Source: Jacaranda mimosifolia (lineage: Eukaryota > Streptophyta > Magnoliopsida > Lamiales > Bignoniaceae). From it: a stretch of 64,000 nucleotides of DNA. The position numbers and the translations under genes were made by a program. The notes beneath the pieces were generated by a model. That model was not told the DNA's origin, did not search any database, and worked only from the letters and a program-made list of their open reading frames with translations. The first letter of the stretch is position 1, and every line of letters starts with the position of its first letter. Location: positions 5,131,501 to 5,195,500 of the forward strand of contig CM032124.1 in NCBI GenBank assembly GCA_018894105.1, given 5' to 3'. This document shows positions 11,715-22,134 of this stretch, piece by piece.

Positions 11715-12566
11715 TGGCCATTCAACCAATGGGGGATCAACATAGTTGGATCTCTCCCAAAGACATCGGGTCAGTGAAAATTCATCATTATGGCGGTCGA
11801 GTACTTCACTAAATAGGTTGAAGCCAAAGCAGTTCCAAAAATCACCAACGTGGCCATCAAGAGCTTTATTTGGAAGAACATAATCTGTCGAATCGGTTTG
11901 CCCAAAGCCCTAATCTCGGATAATGGCACTCAATTCCAAAGTAAGAGCATAAGAAAATGGTGTGAGGCCTTAGGAATCAGCCAACACTTCACGTCAGTAG
12001 GAAACCCCCAGGCTAATGGTCAGATGGAGGTCACGAACAGAACAATTTTTGACCACCTCAAAGCTCGAATAGCAGGCATAGGGACAAGTTAGGCAGACGA
12101 GCTCCCAAGAGTGCTATGGGCATATAGGACCACACCTCGAACAGCCACGGGCCATAGTCCTATTGCTAGGTCTATGGCTCTGAAGCAGTAATTCCATCCG
12201 AACTGGTCCAGCACACAGCCCGAGTGATTCACTATAATTCGATCAGAAAGGCAACAGAAAGGACCCTTGACCTAATCACCATCAACGAGCTGCGTCACAC
12301 AGCCTACAACACGATGCAACGATACCGATCAAAAATGACGGAACGTTACAACAAAGCAGTTTGACCCCTGCAGTTTCAAAGTCAGCAACCTAGCGCTCAG
12401 GAAGGTCAAAGTGTTGAGAAATGTTGGAAAACTCAACCCAAAATAGGAGGGACCTTACTCCGTGGCCAAAGTGTCAAAGCACAATGCAAACCGGCTAGCA
12501 AACATGCAAGGCAATGAACTACCACGACCTTGGAACTCCGTAAATCTAAAGAAATTCTATGTATAA
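11715..12566 (+). pseudogene. Tat gypsy pol, second part: integrase core and C-terminus
   Basis: Seen: begins with the right copy of the target duplication and continues the integrase (NQWGINIVG). The core has VEYFTK, where the first catalytic Asp reads as Glu, then ALISDNGTQFQS with the second Asp and NPQANGQMEVTNRTI with the Glu (11850-12092). The C-terminus reads to PRPWNSVNLKKFYV and TAA at 12564-12566, the usual end of Tat pol. In-frame stops occur after YFTK and at 12090, with frame changes downstream. Known: integrase inserts the cDNA. Inference: inactive. Confidence 0.88.
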
Positions 12567-12655
12567 AAAAGGCCATGGGCCTCTACTGTATTTCCTCACA
12601 GAAATGAAAGTTTGTGGAAATTCTCGCGAATACCTATTTGCATAAGTTAATTACT
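12567..12655 (+). other. Short non-coding linker after gypsy pol
   Basis: Between the pol stop and the tandem array; no motif recognised. Confidence 0.4.
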
Positions 12656-13115
12656 CACCGTCGACCTCATAGTCAACCAAGCAGGCTTTTAGCTGCCAAG
12701 TCAAAGTTTCACCGTTGAAACCAAATTGTCGACCTCGTAGTCAACCAAGCAGGCTTCAAGCCACCAAGTCAAGGCTTCACAACCAAGACCAAATCGTCGA
12801 CCCTGCAGTCGACCGAGCAGGCTTCAAGCTGCCAAGTCAAAGCTTCACAGCCAAGTTCACATCGTCAACCCCGCAGTCAACCAACCAGGCTTTTAGCCAC
12901 CATGCTGAACCCTAAAATTCTTAATATCGACCCCGCAGTTGCTAAATTACAAGAGGTTATCGTCAATTATCTTCTTCAATTAAGCAATCAACATGATAAA
13001 TTCTAGTCAACCCCGCAGTCACTAAATTATACGAGTTCATCATTAGTTATCCCGTTCAATTAAGCAATCGACGTGATAGGTTTCAACTAACCTTCGAGTC
13101 ACTAAATTGCACATA
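12656..13115 (+). repeat. Tandem arrays in the Tat 3' untranslated region (68 bp, then about 80 bp)
   Basis: Seen: TCGACC/TCAACC phase marks fall at 12661, 12729, 12797 and 12865, exactly 68 bp apart, each followed by the AGTC(A/G)ACC and AGCAGGCTT words. A second related set with CCCGCAGT(C/T) marks at 12927, 13007 and about 13088 has an 80-81 bp period and shares CACTAAATTA and CAATTAAGCAATC words. Known: the 3' non-coding region of Tat elements often carries hypervariable tandem repeats and can seed satellite DNA. Confidence 0.85.
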
Positions 13116-13421
13116 CACAACATGAATTTTGATATGCATTAGATTAGGTAATCATGACTCACTCGACGACCTTCTTGAACTAATTTGCAAAAATTTAACA
13201 GTGTGAACATTCAAGCACAACCTTATCATTCATTCAACCAAATAAAGACATTCATATTCAAAATTCAAAAATTCAAAAAATCCTTATTCAAATTCAAAAT
13301 TCAAAAAATCCTGATTACATATATCAAAATGGGTACATTAACCAGAATTAAAATAGATCAATGCAGCAGCATCAGCTCGACCCAGCACCCTCGTCACACA
13401 CACCTTGAGTGCTCTCAATAA
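13116..13421 (+). other. AT-rich spacer of the Tat element
   Basis: Non-coding. It includes short near-repeats of TTCAAAATTCAAAAA around 13255-13310. Nothing else is recognised. Confidence 0.4.
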
Positions 13422-15827
13422 TTACTTGTTCGAGCTCGTCACTCGAATCGCAACAGCAACATGAATAGCGGCAGTTGCTAGCTGAAAGGGCCCAGCCTCG
13501 TCGATCAGAAAACCCCCGTCTAGGGGAAAAAGATACTTGGCAGCATCGACCATGGCATCCCAGACCTCGAACGCAAACTCATTAGCAAAGGCAAACTCCT
13601 TGGCAATTGCGTCCAGCCTCTTCACCACTTTGGCCTCCTTCCTCTATACCTCAATCAAGGGTGCGATAAGCGGAGCCTCTGCAACTCCCTCGGCTACAGG
13701 AGCCCTCTATACCTTCCCCCCCAGCATCACCCTTTTTGTCTTCTGGATAGGGCTACAGCTACTCATCAAGAAGATGGTTGAGGCGTTCACTATCCTCGGG
13801 TCGAAATGAATAGCCTAAAAATTACAATTGCTTAAGGGCCTTCTCAAACGCGTTCCAGATGTCATCTAACGAGAACACAATGCTCACTTCTTGAAATGCC
13901 GAGCAGAGCATAAACTGCTGAATTATTTTTCGCCACATCAACGGCAGGCTTTCGATAAAATTTAGCTCGTGCTTCATCGAGCGTAGCCCTCCGACCAGCT
14001 GATCGACCAGATTCATAATTGAGTTGCGCATCCAACCTAGCGTGCTTAACCAGCTCATCCATCTTGGTCCCCTCCTCGACAGAGGCAACTGGCTGATTAT
14101 CCTTCACTTGGGGCTAACTGTTTAGCTCCTCGATCTGCTTAGCCAGCTCCTCGATCCTGGTCTGTGAAGACTCGAGTTGCGCCTTTAGAGTCTCTACATC
14201 CCCGCCTTCCTACAAGTGCTCACGGTCGGCCAGGGCCAGCTCTGACCTTCTGTAGAAATGGTGTCCCAGCTGGCCGACCTAAAAGACGACAATACTAATA
14301 AGAAAATAATATTCGACCAAAAATAAAGCTCAATAATACAACATATTCGATTAGAGCCTTACTATGTTGGAGTGATAGGCCAGAGCCTTGAGAGCAGCAT
14401 CCTGGCTCAGCCCTATCAACTTTTTCTGGTCGAATGCAAGCAGCTCGGCCATCAACACCTTCAAAGGAGCGGCTCCGGTCGACCCCGCCGTCTCTATCAA
14501 TAGCGAATTGTGAATAGCCATGCTCGGCTCTGTACCAAACCTTGGTGAGGGCAATTTAGGTAGATATAATAGTAAGTCATCCCCGCGCTACCCGAACAGA
14601 TCGTAGCTTGAAGGTTGGCCCAACCCTGTAGTTTCCCCTTACCCTTCTTAGCCACCGTCTTCTTCGGGGCAGGTCCCATCTGCTCCCCCATAGGTCTTTT
14701 TCCCCAACCCACCGGGCTCTACCTGCAGTCGCTATTGGTCAAGCAGGTGACGGATTAGGTGGCGGAGATGGCATCATCGCCTCAGGCTGAGGTGCCTCGA
14801 CCAAAGCTACCCTTCGACGAGCCTGACGTCGTTGCTGATTTCTTTCAGCCCTCGCTCGGTTCATGATTTCTTCTCAATTTGCCAAGCAGCATAATAGCAA
14901 AGGGTTAAAATTGAATGGGAAATTAGAAAAAATAATGAATCACAGACAGCACAATCTGCCTAGTTGATCGTTTGTTGGTAAATTTAGTTAGGCTGGTGAT
15001 AACCTAGCCAACACCAAACTCCTCTCCTCAATAAATATCGAGGCCTTCACCTGGCCAAACTTGGCTAGATCCTGAACAAAAGTATTGGGCCAGGTCGGGG
15101 TTAGGTTACCTGGCATCTCAACATGCCCCATCGACCAGCCCCTCAAAATATTGAAACACCCAGCGACTCGAATGTATAAATAATACTTCTTCCACTCTTG
15201 CCCATAAGAAAAGGTCGGGATGACAAGAAACTTACGACAGGGTTGAGCAGTGAGGTAATAGAACCCTGACTCGTCAGTGCTACCTAACTTGCAGGACATC
15301 AAAAAATGAAAAAGGTTGGAGAAATTATCGAAATTGGCAGGCTGGTCAAATATGTGCATTAAAACGATAAAGCTATAAATAGTAGAAAAATAGTTTGGCA
15401 ATAGTTGGGTTATGCACACTTCTAGAACCCTAAGTAGGTCAACAACAGGACCACCTAAGGAGAACCTAAGGCCACACCTAAAGGTATCCTCAAACACAGT
15501 TATATACTCGGTAGGGGGTCAATGCATCCGACCAAAAGACCCAAGGGTTAAAAGCTTAAACTCAGTAGGAACAGGATACAACTATTTTATACGCCTTAGG
15601 TTGGCGGGGGTGATCGTTGATACTATTTCACTATAATAGTCAGTAGTAAATAAACGATCGCGTGATGGAGGAACCTGACTTAGCCTAGTTCCATCACCCC
15701 CGCGACCGCTGCTTGAGCTGTCACTTGACGAGCTACTCGACTCCTCTTATGAACCCTTAGGTCTATCAGAATGAGTAGCCTCCCTGTCCCCCCCTCGGCT
15801 ACCCTCAAAATTGAATATATGCAACAT
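13422..15827 (-). pseudogene. Antisense gene of Tat element (putative gypsy-type transposon protein)
   Basis: Seen on the minus strand: an ATG at 15827-15825 opens a Ser-rich acidic N-terminus. This reads in one frame, through about three stops, into the 14988-15497 segment with VFEDTFRCGLRF, ITQLLPNYFSTI and GQEWKKYYLYIRV. Farther on are 14351-14712 segments, a heptad-rich stretch (RIEELAKQIEELNS near 14160-14115), a segment at 13862-14107 with GRRATLDEARAKFYR, and an end at 13422. Known: the first domain resembles the 'putative gypsy type transposon' family (Pfam Transposase_28). Grande/RIRE2-type Tat elements carry such an ORF opposite to pol. Its role is unknown, possibly an accessory or regulatory protein. 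Inference: one gene with introns, now broken; exon limits are not determined. Confidence 0.72.
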
Positions 15828-16198
15828 GACTACAACAAAACAACAACACTAAGAAAAACTGAATAAAGAGACTTACTCTTTCACAACAAACAAAAGGTAT
15901 AATATGGTAGCAGCAAATGCAGTTAGCTCGACCAGATGCGAAGGCAGTAAAAGTAAAAATGAGTACTTTAACCGCGACTATTTATAACTACGGAGCATGA
16001 GAATCCAAGTTGTTGTAATAATACTATAACCGCCATTTGGCGCCACGCACGGCACGATATAATCGCTCATTAAATGCACAAAACTTGGGTCGATTTTCAA
16101 AAACCCTCGTCTATGAACCCGCATAACCGCTCAACAGACTACTCCGCAATCCTTCTCATCAATCCTCTCGTTCAGCATTCGGAAGTGAGGAGGACTCA
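15828..16198 (+). other. Spacer between antisense gene and 3' LTR of Tat element
   Basis: Non-coding sequence that should hold the antisense gene's promoter. It ends in the purine-rich GGAAGTGAGGAGGACT (16180-16195), a plausible polypurine tract directly before TGATATAGG. Confidence 0.45.
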
Positions 16199-16922
16199 TG
16201 ATATAGGATAGCCCAATAGCTCAGCCCAAAGACCAATGTAGCGCCAGGCCAATCTCATACCTAAGGCCCAACAGTGCTAACCGACGTCAAGTGATCCAAA
16301 TCGACCATACTTGTCGACATCGTACTCTGGTAAGAAGATACTAGATTGGGTCGCATAATTGGCCGTTGGTCGACTCATCGACCACAAGTCGACATGTTTA
16401 TCTACCGCTGAGGTTGACTCGATGCAAAATCAACTCTGCCGCATTAAATACCCTGACAGGCAGCATGCCTCTACATTAATGGCGCGTGCTGCCCCAGTAC
16501 CACCCACGCTGCCACACTAGGTGGGAAGCGCGCCTAGAGTGTACTAACCTGCCTATGAAGCCTGAAAAAGCAGCCACCTAGAATAGTACAAGAATGAGAA
16601 ATGACCTAATACCCCCATACAAGAACAAGGATCTTTCTTACATAACAAGGGCATCTCAGAAAAATCTCCACCAAGAGAAGGCTATAAATACCCCCATTCC
16701 AGCCTCGCAAAAGGTATGCCATTCTACACCTAAAGAGCCCTCACTCCGCTGCTCATTATATCTGGTTGATTCTATACTGACTTGAGCGTCGGAGTACCTT
16801 AGCCGAGGGCATCTCAGCTAGCCTGAAGTTTGCTCGTGATTGCAGGACTCAGCCCAAGCATCTCCGTATCGACCATAGAGGTCGAACTCGCCCCAATTTA
16901 CCCTCTGATCCAGTATAAAACA
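16199..16922 (+). repeat. Probable Tat 3' LTR with TATA box
   Basis: Starts TGATATAGG after a purine tract and ends near TATAAAACA (16914-16922), giving about 724 bp. GCTATAAATACCCCC at 16681-16695 is a good TATA box for the LTR promoter. Repeated TCGAC words match the composition of the rest of this element. The base composition changes sharply to AT-rich DNA at 16923. No second LTR is present, so the limits are inferred. Confidence 0.55.
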
Positions 16923-17400
16923 GATTTTTACCATCATCATATATATTTATGTAGTTATAATGTATTATATTATATACTTTATATTTATATTTATAGTATA
17001 TTATATATCTATATATAATATATATATGTATGAGAAAAATAGAATAAATTAGAAAGATGAAAATTAAAAAATTAAAAATAGTCTTTAAATTTAAAAACAA
17101 AAAATTTGGTATGACGGAGATGAAAAAAGATATATAAAAGTATATTTAAAAAAATAAATAAATAAAATTGAAAATATATGAAATAACTAGGGGTAAGATA
17201 GTCTTTATATTTTAAAATTAGGGCTAAACTGTTGCAAATCATGACGGGGAAGCGGTGTGGATATTCTCTAAAATCACAAGGAGGTTGTTGCCTTTGTTTT
17301 TAATAAAGGATCTTTTTTCTCTTTTCCATTTTCACAGGGAGATAAAATGCAATTCACCCCTCATACTTTATTAAGGTGATAAATAAAGAATTATTTTGAG
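16923..17400 (+). mobile_element. Remnant of MULE-like element end plus TA-rich DNA
   Basis: The stretch at about 17165-17310 resembles the right end of the element at 47835-49554: AAAATATATGAAATAA, then GGGGTAAGATAGTCTTTATAT, then a GGGGAAGCGGTGTG word corresponding to GGGGGAGGCGGTGTG there. Upstream is TA-rich DNA like that inside the same family. No left end or target duplication found. Confidence 0.4.
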
Positions 17401-17980
17401 ATGGTAAAATGACTCTACGTCATGTTGAAGGGGTGGGCTTGAATGGGTTAATCCATAATTTATGAGTGCTTAGGGTTTTGCTTAGAAGTTGACTTTGTGT
17501 GACTCTATTTGGATTTTTGTATTTTCTTGGATGAAATAAGAGTTTGCTATTTACATGAACAGAGATATTCAATTGCAACTTTGGCCACATATTTTGTTCG
17601 TTTAATTAATAAATTCTTGTGCGTTTGAGCTTATACAACAAGAAAAAATTATATTAGCGACAAAAATATGCATAAATAGAGCAAATTCACAAGTTAATGA
17701 AATGTGGATGAGTATTAATAAGAAAATTGAGATCAATTGTTATTTTTTGAGTTGATTGTTTTCTATTATCATTAATTAGTGTGTTACATAAGAACACATT
17801 CAGTTTAATTAATCAGCAGAGGTTTTCCAATTCTTTCTGTTGTAATTGGCATTAAATCAATTGGGATTTGTGACTAATTATATGTTTAAGAAGTGATTAA
17901 AACTTATGGATTGATGTCAATTTAGTAGGAATCTATAGGTGATGTGTAAATATAAAGAGGGAAACAAAAGGGCAAGAGAT
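17401..17980. other. No gene or element recognised
   Basis: AT-rich unique-looking DNA without a convincing ORF, repeat or terminus. Confidence 0.4.
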
Positions 17981-19110
17981 TATGTATGTGGGAGAATCCC
18001 ACATTGCTTGTGAGACAAATTATGGGAGAATAAGTGGGAGTATGAAAGACTCTTTTGTCTTATACAAAACCATTTATCCCATGTTGGAAGTCTTCCCAAT
18101 GGGAATGCACCTTATATGCGATTTAAATGTTGGAGCTTGGTAAAGTATCAATTAAGGGACTCATGAGGGAGTGCCCACATGCGCACGTCGCCGCCGCTCA
18201 ACCCGGTATGACCCTAGCATTCAACGAATAGTCACGAGTTAATCTTTTTGCTGCAAATTCCAATTTTATTTGGAATTTAAATTTTAAAATTAGATTTAAA
18301 ATTCAAAGAGTCATAAGGTTGCAGAACCATTTCTCCAATCACAAAAACTGCTATAAACATTTCTGGAGTTACAAGTTCATTGCAGCTAGTCCAGAATGAA
18401 TCTAGACACGTTTATACACCTGTTCCAGAATATATCTAGACCAGAATGAACCTAGACAACTTTCTGGCTCCTTCCTCTTGCATATATAAACTTGTTGTTA
18501 CATGAAGAATTACATATAACTAAGAAATCTCTTCTCTCCCTCTAATATATGTCTTTCACAAATTAAAGTGTTGCTTGTCAGAACTTAGGCAACTGAGTGG
18601 TGATCGAGGTGAAGCTTTTTGGTGGACATCAGAAAAGCTTCTGGACTGTCTTATCTTGGAGGAAGTTTCACTGGACCTTTTTGCACAGTTTGGGGCGATA
18701 ATTTCTTCAAGGCAAATCATTATCTGGTGATTCAGTTTAAGTTATGTTACAATACAGAACTTTGAGATAAGTACTCGGTTAATAATACTAATTTTGATAT
18801 TTCTATTGTTTATATTCCAAATTGGTTGTTTGTTGTTGGTTTATGTTGTTTTAAACTGAACTGCAACTAAATAGTTGGAATCTCTGTATTGTATGTTGTT
18901 TTTTCAAATTTTCATAATATCGTTTTTACAAATACTGCCCTGTGATTATAAACTGATTTATAATTTTTGTTATAATCTACAATTTATAATCTGTGATTTT
19001 ACAACACCTTCAATGGCTCATAAGTACAAAGAGTCATCAACATCATGGAAAAGTTGCAATTATGTGGGGAGAACAGAGAAGCAACTTTATGCAATGTTTT
19101 GAATTATACC
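17981..19110 (+). repeat. LTR-like stretch, possible solo LTR or truncated copia
   Basis: Starts near TGTATGTGGGAGAATCCCACATTG, which holds an inverted GGGA...TCCC word often seen near the start of plant LTRs. A CATATATAAACTTG TATA-like box lies at 18480-18493, followed by a leader. Near 19013 is a short ORF start (MAHKYKESSTSWK) ending at 19102. No primer-binding site, second LTR or target duplication found, so this is tentative. Confidence 0.25.
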
Positions 19111-20236
19111 TTTTTGAATTGCGCTTCCCCTCTCTTGCAATATTATATACTCACTTTAATTCAAAGTGAAATTTTAGATGAAATTTGAAAAATAAATAAA
19201 TACAAGATAATTGGTAGTTAAATGTCATGCCCTAGGCCTACAAGCCTATTGGACACGAAAATTGCCTTCAAACCCTCAAATGCATTATCAAATTAGACTA
19301 TGATCAACTTGACCAAAAAAGATGTTTAATTAGTACACATGACTTCTTTGTCCAAAACATATATAATACTCATTCTTTTAGTATTTAATCCATACTAGAT
19401 GGGGCATTGCTTAATTAATTGTGTTATATCATTACTTAAAAAAGATGATAGATTTAAGAAAAGGATATTTTAAATATAAAATTTTGCTTTTTAACATTTG
19501 AAATAATAGAAGGGATATTTTTGCTGCAGAGAACAAAATTTTACTCTCAATTAATTGAACATATCATGAGGTTGGGTTCACCAATCCATTTGTTTTGTGA
19601 AGTCAGGTTCACCAAATGTGACAAATGGATTACATGTTAAGAGAAGCCTAAACACTAATTAATAAACCTAAGTCCATATAATTTAAAACAAGCTTGGCCG
19701 GCCAGCAATAAAGTAGAAAAATAAATCAGATTACTTGATACTCGGCTTGAAATAAATTGCTAAAAACTTGATTAGATATGGTTAAACACAACAAACGGAG
19801 CCTCAACATATTTTTCTCATTCGATAAGAAATCTGGCTTGAGCTCCAGCTTAATTAGATAACAATAAAATGATGAAAATCTATTAAAAAAAGGTTTAGCC
19901 ACTCAAATTTGGATAATGTACATCCGATTTTGTTAAAGCTCATTTAAGTTCAATTAATTGTCAAACCAAAGTCATGACAATTTTCGAAATTCAACTAAAA
20001 GTCAAACAAGCATGAGTAGGAATCTACTTGATTCCACTCAATTCAGTTACACTCCTACTTAATTAATAATTTAGTTATATCTGTACTACATATAATTGTA
20101 TGAATGAGTATAGTGGTTTCTTCCCTTCTATGTGATGACAAAAATATCCCTCTCTAATAATATTACCAAATTTAATGCACATGGTTTAATGGTCATTATA
20201 ATTAAATTAAGTTTATTTTTAATTAGACTCATGTAT
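19111..20236. other. Non-coding DNA left of CACTA element
   Basis: No gene seen. The last 70-100 bases (AATTAAGTTTATTTTTAATTAGACTCATG) match units of the degenerate tandem array that resumes at 31065, so the CACTA element interrupts that array. Confidence 0.5.
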
Positions 20237-20460
20237 CACTACAAGAAATAGGGGCTTTAGTGACCGATTTTAGTGACTGATTTGTCAGTCACTAATTAGT
20301 GACTACCTAGTGACGGATTGGTGACTGATTTATAGTTAATTTTATAAAAAATAGAATATGACCAATTATTGACTGCATTAGTGACCGAATTAGTGACTCC
20401 ACCATGCGGTCACTAATGCAGTCACAAATTTGTCACTCTAAATTTTATAGATTCATGAAA
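20237..20460 (+). promoter_or_regulatory. CACTA left subterminal repeat region
   Basis: Dense direct and inverted copies of TAGTGACCGA(T/A)T and GTCACTAAT, for example at 20260-20310 and 20380-20440. In En/Spm the subterminal motifs bind TNPA. By analogy these are the binding sites of the TNPA-like protein coded at 27390-30301. Confidence 0.75.
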
Positions 20461-20559
20461 TAGTCACAATTTTATTATTTTATTTTATTTTTGTGTTTAA
20501 AATATTATTATTATTATTTTATTTTTTTTATTTTTTTTTTAATTTATGTTTATAAAATT

Positions 20560-21045
20560 CCTAAAAAGAATTTTGTAAATATGGGGAGTTGAAGTTTGGT
20601 TTAGGGTGTGAAAAAGAGATCCAATGCCAACAGATCATTAAGAGAATGTTAGCTAGTTTTTTGAATCGAATTATTTTTCTTTGGATTGAGCCCTAGGGTT
20701 TTAGAAACATTCACATTTACTCGAAGTCAGATTTCTCACTCACTCCACTTACTCCCATTCTTCTTGCTCATTCACCAGCCATTGCTCTCACTCACCGACC
20801 ACCGGCCACCGGCCACTGTTGCTACCTGTTCACTTATCGGACAACAACCATCACTGCTATTGCTCACTCACTGACCATAGCTGCTGATTGATCACTTGTC
20901 GAACACTAGGCACTGCCGCCATTCGCTAGCTCACTCGTTAGTCGCTGCTTGCTCGTTGTTGCTCACACATATACTGACCACTTCCCACCACTGTTGGTCG
21001 CTCATTTATCGGTCGCCGCTTTTGTGTTAGGTAATTTTAGAGTTA
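20560..21045 (+). promoter_or_regulatory. GC-richer CACTA leader, probable 5' untranslated exon
   Basis: Distinctly GC-richer than its surroundings, with low-complexity repeats of CTCACTCACCGACC and GGCCACC. It ends at TGTGTTAG followed by GTAATTTT, a usable splice donor near 21031. In En/Spm a GC-rich region downstream of the start is the methylation-controlled region; this stretch has the same position. Inference only. Confidence 0.45.
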
Positions 21046-22134
21046 GGAATTGCGTTTAGTTTTTGTTTGCTTTGGGATTATATGGTTCACATAATGTTAT
21101 GGTTTATTCTCTAAAACTATAATCAATCTTTCCATTTAATTTTCTTCCAGACATAGTAGTGGTGTTGTCATGTCATGATATACTAGGTCATTTGAAGATG
21201 TTATTGTGTTTGACATTCTGTAGAAATAGTAGCATGCCTCTTAAATTAAATGTTAGTTGATTTGATTCAACTGAATAGATTGTAGTTGTTTGGAGCTAAG
21301 ATGTTGAAAAAGCTCTTATTGTTGTATTGTATTCTCTTGAGGATCATATTCAGCCAGAGATTGATGTGTTAGTGTGGTTTTCTTTTATTTTCAAAATTTT
21401 TTGTATTGATGTATCATTTTTACGTAAGATTATAGGACAGTAAAGAATTAGCAGAATAATGGATATTGAGTGGAATTTGGAATTTTCTTTCCTGATTATC
21501 CCCTTTCCCAAGATTCTAGAAAAAGCAAATTTGTAACTGGCCAAATTGTAAATACCCTTTTCAATTCTAATAAAAAAGTGCCCCACAAACTACAGACCCT
21601 TTAACAGATTTTCAAATGGACTTTGTTAAGCAATCTGGTCATACATTGCAGTTTACAGTCCTTTGCTTATACAGGTTTGATCATCTTACCTCTCATTTTC
21701 TTGCCATGAAAATTACACATACATTAAAATTATAAAAAGATAAATCCAATTCTCTACAACAAATGAGTTTGACTTAACAATTATTCCAAATGACTTAAAA
21801 ATTTCCAAAGACTTAACCACACAACACATCTAAAGTTGAGGACTACATATAATAGACGTACCACCTTATAATTTTCAATGCTCCGCTAATCTCTCTATCC
21901 TCTTATTACGTGACACTTGTGGCATAACTAATAATATATATATATTAATAATTAACAATTATGTACTGAGAATTGGTGGGTAGAACTAGGCCATGGTCCC
22001 AAGGGCATGACACCGATTGTAACTTTTATATTTTTGAATTGATTATTTCTTATTTAAACTTTAACTCTAATTTTTTAATATTATTAAATTTTAACTATAT
22101 TATTGAATATTTATATGACTGAGAATGCAGAAAT
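21046..22134 (+). other. Putative 5' intron or leader of CACTA transposase gene
   Basis: AT-rich, no coding signal, between the GC-rich leader and the first transposase ATG. A (TA)n run lies near 21935. Confidence 0.35.

Larger units (their letters stand above)
4641..16922 (+). mobile_element. Ty3/gypsy Tat-lineage retrotransposon, 5' truncated
   Basis: Seen: protease, RT, RNase H, a second archaeal-type RNase H, integrase, a long non-coding tail with a 68-bp tandem array, a gene on the opposite strand, and a likely 3' LTR, all in one order. Known: the second RNase H, the long region after pol with tandem repeats, and an antisense ORF there are hallmarks of the Tat group (Ogre, Retand, Grande, RIRE2-like). 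The 5' LTR and gag are absent, so the element begins abruptly in protease beside the copia LTR. A hAT transposon interrupts the integrase at 7591-11714. Many stops and frameshifts show it is old. Confidence 0.85.
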
